A stretch of DNA of 64,000 bases from Drosophila pseudoobscura (taxonomy: Eukaryota; Arthropoda; Insecta; Diptera; Drosophilidae), in assembly GCF_009870125.1 (NCBI RefSeq), contig NC_046681.1, forward strand, positions 11,483,001-11,547,000, in the 5' to 3' direction. Each line of letters starts with the position of its first letter. Positions within the stretch are counted from its first letter, which is position 1. The notes under the pieces were generated by a model that saw nothing but the letters and a program-made list of their open reading frames with translations, was not told where the DNA came from and ran no database searches. Positions 42,724 to 54,239 of this stretch are shown here, piece by piece. Made by a program: the position numbers and the translations under genes.

Positions 42724-45264
42724 GGTGGAATAAAACATCAAATGTGTCACAAAAAGTAGGCAACTTGTTTGTGGGTCTGGGAATAGATTTGAAATATTTT
42801 GAGGTCATATGAATAATGACATAAATGAGGGTGCCTGAAAGTATGCCAAGTTTTGGATGGGTTATACGAGTACTACAAATAGATTCCAATTCAGGGGGAA
42901 GCTTTTTTCTATGAGAGTGAGGGATTTTCATAGAAGACGCTCTAAGAACCTGTAAATATAGAAACTTCTGGAAAAGATTGCGGACTCTTCTACAATGTTT
43001 TGTGATCTCCAAAGACCTTTCGTAGGTTTCTCTTCCAATCTTCTTTTCTCTCCTAAACCTTCGAAACCTTTTGACTTGGATTCCTTTACCGAAAGTCAAG
43101 TACAACTCGTTCAAGGATTGTCTGACTGGCTGGCATTCCATTTCTAGTGGCATCTCAATCTCAACTATGCGATGAACCGAATCGATTCGCAAAATTTCGC
43201 CATGGCAATGCCGTGCATTGAACTTTGGCACATTTCCAACCGCAGCAGACCATCGAACGTTGCCCGAGAATTGAATGTGAAAACAAACAAATCTGCCGAC
43301 ACATTGCACAGGAGGTAGGAAGGCAGGAGGCACGGGTCTGGGGGCACGGGGCAGGCGGCTGGGGGCACACTATGCCGCCTTGGCATACTTCCAATTTCAG
43401 TGCGTTGTCGTCTTGGTCTTTGGTTTCCTCCTATTTAGTCGTTGGCGGGGGCACGGGGCACGGGGCACGGAGCACGGGGCATTCGCCTCGTAAAAAATCA
43501 ATAGCCTGCTGCTGCTGCTGCAACAATACCACCATCGTACCACCATTTGAGGACCCAACGCAGCGGAATCATATGCAATCCAAGGAGGCCGCCGTCGCAG
43601 CTCCAGCAGACCATTTCCAAGTGACCATTTTTCCACTCTCCGTCCGTCCGTCCGTCCATCCGCCCGTCCGTCTGTCCATGTCTGTTGCAAGTTGTGCTTT
43701 CCTTTCCGCAGCGGCGCAACTTAATTCCAAAAATCGATTAGTCACTGTAAGCGAACCGTGCAATTGTCCAGCATTTTTCATTTATAACTCTTTTTTTTTT
43801 CTTTTCTTTTCCTTCCTTCGGCTGCAAGTCTTTTTCTTTTTTTTTGGCACACGCTTGATTAATTTGCCAGGCAGCCAGGCTTACGGGGAGCCAGCAGGAG
43901 GAGGGGAGCGGGTACGGTAGAGACATTTAAAAATGCAGGAAGTAATCGATTGGTCGATTGGCTAGGGCGCACAATAGGCGCACACAGAAATGGGAGAGGC
44001 CCAGAGTCCCCCACCCCTCGAACGGCTGAAGGGAGTACACTTTGGAGGAAACGATCCATTTATTCAGTGGTTCGGAATGATGTATTTACTTTTGATTACT
44101 TTTGCGAAGGGTTTTCCTTTAGGGATCCCTTCAGGGGCACTTGGGAGTGGGTTCATTGAGAGATTGCAAAATTATGAGATCATCATAGGCATTACTACAG
44201 TGATGTGTCCTTAACTTGACTACAAAATACGCTTTTTCTATGAATACAAGTTACTTCTCCATTTGCGCTTACAATTCTATCCATAGAATTATATCTTCTT
44301 ACAAAATTCCCACTAAAAAAGCTTCATGCTTGATCTATGATCTGTCCCTAGGTTTTGTACCAGCAGATATGGTATTCCTATGAATATCCCAACAATTCTT
44401 AAGTAGCATAGGCCTCTTTTCTCACTCCATCTTTCTTTTAAAGAACTACCACATAATAATACTTTGCATTAAAGAACTATACAGCCCATGATCACCTCTA
44501 ATAAGAAGCCCGCCCTTCAAGAGCATCAAAGTTTCGTCTAGTTTGCAAAACATTTCCTCCCCCCCAAGCTCATTTTCCCCAACCTCCCTTTAACGCCCTC
44601 CCCCGCTCTCTCTCTCCGATCGAACAATAACATGCCACCGACGGACCCGACGACCGGTTGCCGGCAGTAGGTGGAGATTAATCATAAAAAAAAAATGAGG
44701 AAAAAAGTCAGAAAATGCTGTTTAAATGGCAATACGTGCCTGGTCACCAGGTATTTTACTAATTAACCTGACGGATGCACGCCACGCCGCGGCACCGATG
44801 CAGTGATTATGCAATTGCACGGTTGGGCGGGGGAATACCCCTCCCCCACCATCACTACTCCGATGGGAACATCCACCACAGACACTGATAATGTATCCAT
44901 TATGGGAATCTATTATTAAAGATGTTGTGAAATATACCGATAAATAAAGTTATAATCAAGGGGTTATACAATCAATTTTAAAGTTCAAATCGGAGGGGAA
45001 TGGTGTGGGGTTCCCCAATGGGGAAAAATGTAATGTGTGTTCTGCTCTGGTAACCACTTTGTTGGCGGGGCGGAGGGGGCTTCTTCTCTATGATCTATTT
45101 GTTCAATGAGTGGTGGCCATAATCAGATGATTAGGTTTGTTGAACTTTTGGGAATGGCAATAGGAATTGGAGTTACGGTTGCGGTATTTTTCTGAAAATT
45201 ACTTTTTTGCTAAAACAAAAAATCAGTTACGTTTTAGGAAATGTTTGGCATTAAAACTCTGTGT

Positions 45265-45735
45265 GCAAATGTATAGATTAAATTTTTTTTGTGACTAATG
45301 CCTTAAATACAATTTAAAAAGAAAAATAAAAAAAAGAAAATAATTAACAAAAAAAAAAAATAATAAAAAAAAGTGCCATGTATAATTATATCTTTATGTC
45401 TATCTATCTGTACAAAAGTATAGATTAAATTATTTTTGTGACTAGTGCTTTAGAAAACATATAATTAAAAAAAAAAAATAAAATAAAAATAATACAAATA
45501 ATTAAACTTCTATGTATTGTATCTATATATCTATATAAATGTATAGATTAAATTGGTTATGTGATTAGTGCCTTAAATAAAATTTGAAAATATTGAATAA
45601 AAAAAATAAATAAAATTCCATGTAAAATTGTATCTATACATCTTTAAAAATCTATGTATTAAATAATTTGTGTGACTAGTGTCTTAAAAAAAAATAAAAA
45701 ATAATAAAAATAACTAAAATTCCATGCATAATTTA
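45265..45735 (+). repeat. Degenerate A/T-rich minisatellite, about four units
   Basis: Four diverged units each contain GTATAGATTAAAT, then TGTGACTAGTGCCTTAAA, then an A-rich run, then ATTCCATGTA..ATTGTATCTAT. Unit starts are near 45270, 45418, 45541 and 45652, so unit length falls from about 148 to 112 bp as the A-rich spacer varies. Confidence 0.75.
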
Positions 45736-48452
45736 TCTATTAATTCTTACACCTATCTTAATCCCAATTGGTTGATTTTTACACATATTTCTTCATTAAA
45801 AACTTTGTAATTTGCACATTTTGCTGGCATTTTCGTCCCCCCCTTGAGCAAAGTTCACGAATATTTGTGGACTCGTTTCATAACAGAAAAAGACACATGG
45901 AACACATGTTACATAGAACGACAATCCACAAACACAGAGACGATCGAGTCTTAAAAGCCCAGACCCATTTGTATGGCCGACTCGTAGACTCCGTCTCCGT
46001 CTCCGGGCACAGCGCATAAAGATTATCTATGGGGCTATAGGGGGGGGAGCTACAGCTTCAGCTACAGTGCACACACCACAAGGCGGTCAAACAAGATTAT
46101 GCGAAATACGAAATGCGAAGCCAAATAACAAGTGTTACTCAAGGCAGCAAATTAATAGCCAACATTTTTCTAAACAAATCACGACAAGTGCCAGTGCCAG
46201 TGCCAGAGCCAGTGCCAGAGCCTGCCTTCGGTTTGGCTTCGGTTTTGGGCTTTTCGGTGCTCTGACACTAAACTGAGGCTCAAACTGAGGCTCAAACTTC
46301 GAGCTCCAAAAACCGACAGATAGATCTCATGGAGCGTGGAGCGTGGAGCGTAAATGCCGCACAAAATGCAGTAAGCGCAAAAAAAAGAAGTAAACATGAA
46401 GAAAAATGACAGGCAAAAAAGAAAGAAAAAAAAAAACGCTAGCCCCATTGCCGCCTCCGGGGGTCGAACGTTTAAGTGCCCCACAAAAGAGAGCCCCACA
46501 GAGAGACACAGAGCGAGAACTTCTGGAGCTAGAGATCTGTTTTGATCCCCAGATCAAAGATTCCAACACGTGCCAGTATGACAATAGCCATGACAATGGC
46601 CAAAAAAAAAAACAACCATAACATTTTGTAAATTTGCGTACATTGACACTTTTTCGATTTCGGCTGGATATGAATCTCGTGTTTCTGGCTCTTTTGAGAT
46701 CATGTCTGGCGCGGGGCGGGGGGTCTTCCCGTGTTCCCATCCCCCCAGATTGGCCCACGCAACGCGGCACCGATCTGCCCCCCTCCCCCCTCTGCTGTCT
46801 GTCCGTGCAGCTCCTTTCAGCCTTGGAGGCACTAACCACTTTGTATGTACACGAGAGACGAATGTAGAAAAGAAGCAATATTCTCAAAAAGAGAAGCAGC
46901 AGCAGGAGGAGGAGGAGGAGCAGCAGGAGGAGGAGGAGTGCTGTAGACTGTGGAGACCGGTCCGTCGGTCCATGGGTGCATGTAACACAATCAGGAAGTA
47001 ATTTTTATTCTACTATGTACCCATAGCATGTGTCGCCGTCATCGTCAGATTGTTGCTGTTGTTGTTGTTGGTGGCTGCTGGTGGCTGCCACAAGCTGGGA
47101 GTGATCCAAGCCAACTCACTGGAGACAGTCGTCGCTCAGGAGTCAGTCCTCTTTGCGTGCTGTTGTCGGGGGAATTGCATTTGATTTCCCTTCCACCCTT
47201 TGATTACCACCAAGAGATCATGATTACGATGATTATTACGATGACGATGATGATGTGAGGCAATCGCTGAATCAATCTTGGCCAGTAGTTCAACTGTTTA
47301 CTGTTATTAGTTGCTGGCAACATTGCATTTTCCGATCATCCATCGTTCCCCTCTCCATCGATGCATCGCCTGGGATATGGAGCCACTCGGATATGGGTGT
47401 GGATTTGCTTTGGTATTCGATTGGAGCCCTGCTTGGGGGATTTTCTGGCTTTGTTAAGAGATTGTGGTACTTGCTAGCGGTTTTTATATGAAATATTTAT
47501 TTTTATTTAATTTTTTAATTTATTTAGTTCAATTTAAATTTTACTAACTTTGTTTTTAAACGTTTAATGACAATTTTCTTTGGTTTTACGGTTGAAAATT
47601 ATTAAATCAATATTTGTAATATTTATCCATAGAGATTCTGCTATTAAAAAACAGTCCAGAATATTTTCAGTGCCTTAAAAATTATTTTTTATTGATTTTC
47701 ATATAGATCAAGGTTCAGAAGTTCATTCATGTGTCATATAACGGTTTCTATGTTAGTTTTGATTTTTTTTCAAAGGTTTTTTAGTAATTAATTTTTTATA
47801 GTATTTAAGATTCCATCAAAAGTGTTTCAATCTTAAAAAAGTATAAAAATAAGAAACTATTATGCATGAAAAAAGTTAAAAAAAAAAAATAAAATGTCTT
47901 CCCTTGTTAAACAAGTTTCCTATTTTATAATTTCTAATTTATTTTTTTAAATATCTCTTTAAATAATTATTAATTTTAACTCTACCTTAAGCATCACCAA
48001 AAAATACCCAAGTTAAAAATAATAAAGCAATCAAAGATATTAAAAGCCTGTAACTAGTCTCAGAAATCGTTTGCTTTCCAAAAACAGATCTCCCTCCTTC
48101 CAATTGAAATTATATAATTTTTAATAAATATCACAAAATGAAATCGAAACCATTCGGGCGGAACCAGCCATCCATCCATCCATCCATTCATTCAGTCGTT
48201 CAGTCGTTCATTCATTCGATTAAATCCACAGCCAGTCGTCCAATCAACAACTCCATCGAAATAATAACTATTTCGAATGCAATTTCGAGATGCCTTGTAA
48301 GACAAAAGCCAGAGACCTGCCCCGAAAACGGTGGAAAGCCTAACGGAAAAGCGTTTTCGGCGAATTGTGAAATAATTTGGTAATTTCAATTTTTGATGGG
48401 CAGCACAGGGTAGAAATCGATTAGCGCCACGCTTCGACGGCCAGGGCCCCCT

Positions 48453-48481
48453 CCCCCCCCCCCCCCCCCCCCCCCCCCCCC
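48453..48481 (+). repeat. Poly-C homopolymer run (29 C)
   Basis: Twenty-nine consecutive Cs, preceded by CCCCCT and followed by GCC. Very long C runs are rare in Drosophila. It is either a real homopolymer (G-rich on the minus, osp-sense strand) or a sequencing/assembly artefact. Confidence 0.85.
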
Positions 48482-49604
48482 GCCATCCTACGGCTCCTCC
48501 TCCGAAATAAAAAATAAAGTTATCGAAAATGCAACAAAGGCAACGACGACGAATGATCGAAAGGCGAAAAATGTGGCTCGTGCGGAATGCGTTCGTTCTG
48601 CCTCTCCCTCACTCTTCCCCTCTCTGTAGCTCCCCTTCCTTTGCTGTCTCCCTCTCTATTCGCGGTCTCTTTCTCTCCTTCTGGGCTGGGCAGAAACTCA
48701 TTTAGCCATTAAATGCCGTTATCTGCTGATTACACAATAAAAGCAACCACAAAAGCAGCTACAAAAGCTACTGCTTGCTGCTTGCTGCTTTCTGCTTGCT
48801 GCTTGCCCCAAAGCCCCCAAAGAGAGACCTAATTCGAGGCGCATCTGTAGAAGAGTTACGGCAACAGCCATGCAACAGCAACAACAAAGCCTATAATATA
48901 ACGTAACATTTAGAACGTCTTTGTTGTAGTTGTTGGCTAGTGATGCCTCCTCTGAGATGCTGCCTGCCCCCAAACAGCGCCACAGAAGAAGGAAAAAGTT
49001 GCCGCAACAATTTCTCGCAACATTTTGCGCTGCCTTGCATCATTTAGAGGCAGCAGCTACAGCAATTGCGGTTGCCACCGATCTACAGCGTTGGGGGGCC
49101 AGAGGCAGGGGATCGGGTAATGGGCAGAGGCTGCCGGAGAACTGTGCAAGATTTGTTGCGTTCGCTTGTCTGTTTTCGCTGGCAAGGATATGTCAGAACA
49201 ACTTGCCCCTCCACCAGGGGGAAGATGCCATGGCAGATGCACACACACGTTTCTCAGAGTGGAGATGTACAGCTGGAAGATGGTATATGGGGCATGCCAT
49301 GGCCAGGCTTGGTTTATGGGTGGCAAAAAGTCCCCCCCTCCCAAAAAATAAAATAGAAAGATGGTGGTGGCCTTCCCATGGGAGAAACGAGAATGAGAGA
49401 GAGAGAGAGCCTTTCACCACGCATTTTTACAGCGTTCTTCATTGAACGAAACTTTACGATCGCCTCTCGTTGCAAAAAGAACAGAAAACACACACAAGGA
49501 ACAACAACAAATAGCTTTGAGAGACTTTTGCGGTGAGGGATACGTAACGTATAGTATTTGGGCATGTGGTTTTTCCTATATGTTTTACTCGTTGCAGCCA
49601 GAGC

Positions 49605-49605
<1 letters not shown>

Positions 49606-49646
<41 letters not shown>
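49606..49646 (+). repeat. GA dinucleotide microsatellite
   Basis: About 20 GA units. Possible GAGA-factor target; otherwise a simple repeat. Confidence 0.9.
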
Positions 49647-49650
<4 letters not shown>

Positions 49651-51781
49651 TTTAAGGTCGTTTCGTATCTGTTGTTGTTTGTACCCTAGAAGCCAGGGTA
49701 TCCCTATTTGGAGAGCGACTTTGAAGTGTTCAGAGGAATTTTGTAGAATATCAGACGATCCAAAACGATGGCACTCAAAGAATCGTATTCTTATGTCTTT
49801 TATATCTAAAGATATCGTAGATTGTATATCAACTTCCTTTCCACTGCTTTTCCGACGTCTCTCCTATAAGAAAAACTATCATTAAAACCATCTCTCAACC
49901 CTGTTCTTGGTATAAATTATTCCCTTTTAGAGAAAGTTCTACCCAATATATGCCATGATATTGAATAAAATATGGCCCGTATCATATTTGCTGCCATATA
50001 AATGATCTATACTATGATCTCTTCAGATTCCGCAGCTTAATCAACTTCAATCAATAGACATTCGATTAATAGTCCTCATTACTTGTAAAAATTAATGGAA
50101 AGACATTGTCGTAACACTTGTGAATATCTCTCTGAATATTTTCTTGTAGAATATTACAAACTTTTGCTCATTAAAGTGTCATACGAAAGATTGATGGCCA
50201 GAAAGAGGCTGAAGGGAGTCAACAAATTAATTGGAGTACATTTCCTAGACAGTGAATCTTTCAAATCTAGCAAAATTGGCCAATCATATCATTCTTCTCT
50301 GCACTTAATATGGATTCCAATTAGGGTCCCCCAAACCTTACAATCTGAACCGCATTACAGCCTCATTTGCATATCGTTTTTTTGGTTAGGGTATACAAAC
50401 CTTCGACAGTTCAAAGTCATATTTTCTCTTACTTGTTTGAGAGTTTTGGAAAATGCTGTTAGCGATTGCCTGGCTTCCTACCTCTGGAGCTGCCTTCCCT
50501 CCATCGACTGGCCTGCCTGCTTGCCTTCTATCTACATAGGTGCAAGAAATCGAGTCTCAAATTGCGCCAAAAGCCGCCAACTGGCCAGCACCGCTCTCCA
50601 CTCTCCACTCGCCACACTCCGCTGTTGGCCATTAGTTATTAGAGCTTTGGTGCCACAGACAGCCAGCAGTATGTGTGTGTGTGCTGTGGAATTTTCAACA
50701 AGTTTTTGGCTAAAATATGATATTACCCAAGCACACACAGCACACAGGTTGCAGTCGCAAAATATGTATATTTTCGAAATGGCGCCCCATTCCCGTGGAC
50801 TGTCGACTGTCCGTTCCGTTCCGTTCAATGGGTGAACAAACTCCGAAAAAAACTTCGGTTGCAAGAGAAGTGCATGCCATGCAGTCCCGCATGCAGTCCC
50901 TCCTCTCGTCGAAGATCGTAAATCAGTGTTTGCCCATTGATTGACGTTGATTGTTTGTCGTCGTCGTCGTCCCGTTTGCCTGCCTCTGCCGTTCGTTCAT
51001 TGAACTCATTTTCGTACTCAGATTTCGTTTTCCATTTCGCAATGACATGGCATTAAAGCGTCGGACGACAGTTATGCCCGGCCAGTGTTGGTCAGCGCAA
51101 GCCAATGATCTGACAGCTGGTGGCCCTGGCAGCAACACTTGTTACGAGGCGGATGATAGCCTGAATTAAGATAATGTCTCGCTGGCGGATGCACGTGGTC
51201 TTCAGGTTCACACGATAATGAGAAGCCTATGCAAAGTGAAGCCTGAAGGTCAGAGGTCTTTTGTCTTCGGTCTGGAGATTTGCTGTTGTTTGATTTATGG
51301 AAATTGCAAATGTTTTTCTTGTATGAGGTGAGCAAACAAATGCCACCAGCAACACAATGAACGTGTGGAAGGCTGCAAAGCGTAGAGGGTTCTACTCCGA
51401 TATTTTTGGTTTCAATGAAGCTTCTTGGAACTAGTTCTTATGCTTTGAGGCTAATGATTTTTTTTGGAACCGCTGGATCTGTTAACTGAAAACATTCTAG
51501 ATCGTTTTTATAATTTGCATTGCTTTTAAACAGGTTTTTCATTGTTTTTGTAACTAGTTCTTGACTTTTTTTTGAGGTTAGTACAAATATTTGGAACCAG
51601 TGAACCAATTAAGCTGTTTTTTTTACTTTTTTAAATATGTATTTACTTTGTCTTTGACTGTTTTTATAATATTTAAAGAATAAGAAGAGCCTATTTATAG
51701 CCAGGAACTAAAAACAATCTGACTGTGGACCAGGGCAATGATTTCAGTAGTCCATCGACGATTACAGAATAAATATATGCC

Positions 51782-51789
51782 TATAAAAA
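51782..51789 (+). promoter_or_regulatory. TATA-like box and initiator of secreted-peptide gene 1
   Basis: TATAAAAA lies 60-68 bases upstream of the ATG at 51850, with an initiator-like TTCAGTG at 51800-51806. The same CATTCAGTT initiator-like sequence precedes copies 2 and 3, which supports a shared ancestral promoter. TATA-to-initiator spacing is slightly short. Confidence 0.45.
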
Positions 51790-51849
51790 TGATAACGACT
51801 TCAGTGACAAATAAATCGTGAAGTTGGTGTAAACAGAAATCGCATTAAA

Positions 51850-51978
51850 ATGTCTTGGATTGGAAAAATATTATTTTTTCTGTGCATTTCTTTGACGATT
51901 ATCCACGTGTCAAATGCTGGAGATAGTTGGTGGAATGATTGTCTTTGCTATGATTGGCGTACTGGAAGGTGTGTGATA
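51850..51978 (+). CDS. Small secreted Cys-containing peptide, copy 1
   Basis: ATG opens MSWIGKILFFLCISLTIIHV, a clear signal peptide with cleavage likely after SNA. The mature start is GDSWWNDCLCYDWRTGRCVI. At 51979 the coding sequence meets a strong donor ATA|GTAAGT after 43 codons; if it is not spliced, the frame continues to TGA for 74 residues in all. I cannot place the acceptor with confidence. A possible downstream exon (about 52070-52143) reads ETGETYIGRKRS and ends DDSTIGKC-stop, with a dibasic site. AATAAA at 52347-52352 could end the transcript. The gene is on the plus strand inside an osp intron. Size, signal peptide and paired cysteines resemble seminal-fluid or other short secreted peptides, but I recognise no family. 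Confidence 0.55.
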
Positions 51979-52477
51979 GTAAGTACAGCAATGTTTAGAT
52001 CATCCCTGATCTCTCCTGATATTTGTTACGATATTATATTTGTATTTTACTTGATGAAAACTATTTTATCCTGAAACTGGTGAAACATACATCGGAAGAA
52101 AACGATCTGTGGATCTATTTGATGATTCTACAATCGGAAAATGCTAACCCTTGGAAGTTGGTGCAGAAATGGAAAATGTAGATTTGATAAATGATCTTTT
52201 GTGTGCAATATTCGACTTTCTTATTTCTTATTGACTTTCTTTCTTGAATATTTTCTATAAATAAGTCATTTGTGGTTCAGGGCGAATCGCTTCAAAGGCT
52301 ATCAATGTTTACGGACTGCAATTATAATCTCTTCATGAAATATATCAATAAAATGTATTAAATATATAATTGTTTCCCTCATGGAAATTATTGCAGTCAT
52401 CGATGATCATTCAGTTACAAACAAATCGTGAAGCTGGTGAGAACAGACCTAAGAAAAAGCTCTGAAACCGCATTAAA

Positions 52478-52615
52478 ATGTCTTGGATTCAGAATTTGTC
52501 AGTTTCTCTATGGATCTTTTGGGCGACTCTACAATTGGCAGTGCCTGTACATAATGAGTGGCAAAGTCCATGCCATTATTTTGATGTCCATGGAAACTGT
52601 ATCAGAATTGGCTAA
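52478..52615 (+). CDS. Small secreted Cys-containing peptide, copy 2
   Basis: A complete 45-residue frame, MSWIQNLSVSLWIFWATLQL..., ending SPCHYFDVHGNCIRIG-stop. A signal-type hydrophobic N terminus is followed by a short tail with two cysteines eleven... residues apart in the same C-x-Y-x-x-G-x-C arrangement as copy 1. The 5' flank is clearly duplicated: both genes have AAATCGTGAAG(C/T)TGGTG and CCGCATTAAA or CGCATTAAA just before ATGTCTTGGATT. The distance between the two ATGs is 628 bases. AATAAA sequences follow (for example near 52652 and 52705). The intron donor of copy 1 is not obviously kept. Coding status is inferred from the kept signal peptide and frame despite strong sequence divergence. 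Confidence 0.5.
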   Translation: MSWIQNLSVSLWIFWATLQLAVPVHNEWQSPCHYFDVHGNCIRIG

Positions 52616-52957
52616 GAATAAGTGAAAAAAAAGATTCAAATGTGGTTTTGAAATAAATTTTGAAAGAAATAAAAGAAAAATAAATATATTAAAATGATTT
52701 TGAAATAAATAAAGTTGACCTTTTTGTCTGAATATTGTTTATAAAGATTGTCAATGGAGTTGAAATATAATCTCTGTAATATATACAATTTATTCTTCAT
52801 TCAGTTGCAAATCACTTGTAAAGCAACAAATAGCCTTCTCAAGGAGATCTTCCAATATCGAGACACCATCTGAAAGAGATCTTCCAACATCTCAAGCCCA
52901 TCCACAGCATCTAAAGAAGTTCCTCAACACCCAATAGATTTCTTCAACTGATAAAAG

Positions 52958-53002
52958 ATGTCTTTGATTGATAAATTCTGGTATTTCTGCTGCCTTTTGT
53001 AA
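52958..53002 (+). pseudogene. Decayed third copy of the small secreted peptide
   Basis: ATGTCTTTGATTGATAAATT resembles the start of copies 1 and 2 but stops after 14 codons (MSLIDKFWYFCCLL-stop), within the signal peptide. A CATTCAGTTGCAAAT segment at about 52799 matches the initiator region of copy 2 (CATTCAGTTACAAAC), so promoter and gene start were both duplicated. AATAAA lies near 53075. Confidence 0.45.
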
Positions 53003-53102
53003 TTTGCAGATTTGTTTAATAATTCTCAAAAATCTTTAGAGAATTAAGTCCACCACTTATACATGATTAATGCGAAATAAAAGTTAATATCTTTAAAACA
53101 AA

Positions 53103-54164
53103 AGTCTTGCGTCCCACATGCTAGGGTTGCCGTAGATCGCACAGGTCCGGACTGTACCCCATACTCATATCTCAAGTGAATTGCGATCTAAAGTGGAATA
53201 ATGAATAGAAATCACAAATAACGAGCCAACGATTGCCTGCCACGATTCTCATTTAAATTTAAATTTGATTTGATTTGTTTTGATTTTCTGTTGCTGTAAT
53301 TTATGGATCATTGCGGGAACTAGTTCTATTAATAGACACGATTCAATTAGTTAAATGAGGAATGGAAACCGTTTTGCATTTTCCAACCAAAGAACTTGTT
53401 ATGCCGTTCCGTTTGATCGCTGCAGTGTTTCCATAACCCACTTATGGATGTTCAACAAGTGGCTGCAAGCATTTCTTGTGGCCAAAAGATTGCGCAAACA
53501 TCTCCCACAGTTCCACGACAGTGTATCTGTAGTATTATGCCATTATAAATTGATGCAAATGAACTTTTGACTAACGAAGGTCAATTGTCTTTTGTACATA
53601 AATGTTGTGCTGGTTTTTATGGTGTGTTGTCATAGCAAACGAATGGTGGATGGTGGAGGGGTTCCTCGAACTTCGACTTTAACTTTGGGGCTAATTACGC
53701 GAGAGCCCAGGGGCCCAGAGGCCCACAGCCCAGAGGCGTCCCCCATTCTGTGGCATAGAAAAAAAAAACCCAACTAATTGAAACAAAAATCGAACAACAG
53801 CAACAACAAAAAATGCCATAATGGGTCCACTAATTGCTTCAATTAGACATTGGCATAGACATCGACATCGACATCGACTTGGACTTGGACCGACCGGCAG
53901 CATCGACCGACCGAGCAACAGGTGTGCGAAACGACCGACAAAGTTGTGCAATACCCGCCTTTCCCCGCCTCATCGCATTCGAGTATCTTTGAGATACACA
54001 ATTGCAGTCGCTGGATGGAGGGGAAGGAGGGCTTCCTCTATTGTTTTCGAAAGTTCACGATATTTTCATGCTTTTTGCGGTCACACCTTTGTGGATTTTT
54101 CAATTAAACCAAACGATTGACCTTGGATTGAGAGACTGAAACCTCAATCAAGTTGCCTACTCAC
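53103..54164. other. osp intron, no gene recognised
   Basis: Noncoding, with a GACATC/GACTTG hexamer run at about 53858-53892. Plus-strand frames of 60-99 codons are low complexity. Confidence 0.45.
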
Positions 54165-54213
54165 GTATGTGTGTGTCTTTTTTTTGGATCTCTCGTTCTT
54201 GGTTTTAACTCAC
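54165..54213 (-). promoter_or_regulatory. osp: Recursive splice site (ratchet point) and RS-exon in the long osp intron
   Basis: On the minus strand a 20-base pyrimidine tract (TTTTTTCTTCTTTTCTTTCAG type) is followed directly by GTGAGT: acceptor and regenerated donor meet at 54214/54213. An upstream TTATTAATGA gives a plausible branch point. Forty-nine bases downstream is a second good donor, CATAC|GTGAGTAG (54165/54164), the layout expected of an RS-exon, where the short exon helps define the site before being skipped by re-splicing. Recursive splicing of long introns is established in Drosophila, and to my knowledge osp is one of the genes where it was shown. The 49-nt exon has no obvious coding role. 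Confidence 0.75.
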
Positions 54214-54239
54214 CTGAAAGAAAAGAAGAAAAAACCGAT

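Larger units (their letters stand above)
42735..51781. other. osp intron, central part: no gene recognised
   Basis: About 9 kb with no conserved coding sequence. It contains a GTCY run (43641-43679), GGCACGGGGCAC units (43450-43480), a degenerate A/T-rich minisatellite (45265-45735), GCCAGTGCCAG hexamers (46187-46222), an A/T-rich tract (47480-48130), a 29-base C run (48453-48481) and a GA run (49606-49646). The longest frame is 246 codons (50095-50835, plus strand) and has no recognisable domain. Confidence 0.5.

Noticed and set aside
50095..50835. 246-codon plus-strand frame between Adhr and the peptide cluster
   Set aside because: No recognisable domain or splice/polyadenylation context, and it runs through compositionally ordinary intron DNA. 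Kept only as an unexplained frame.
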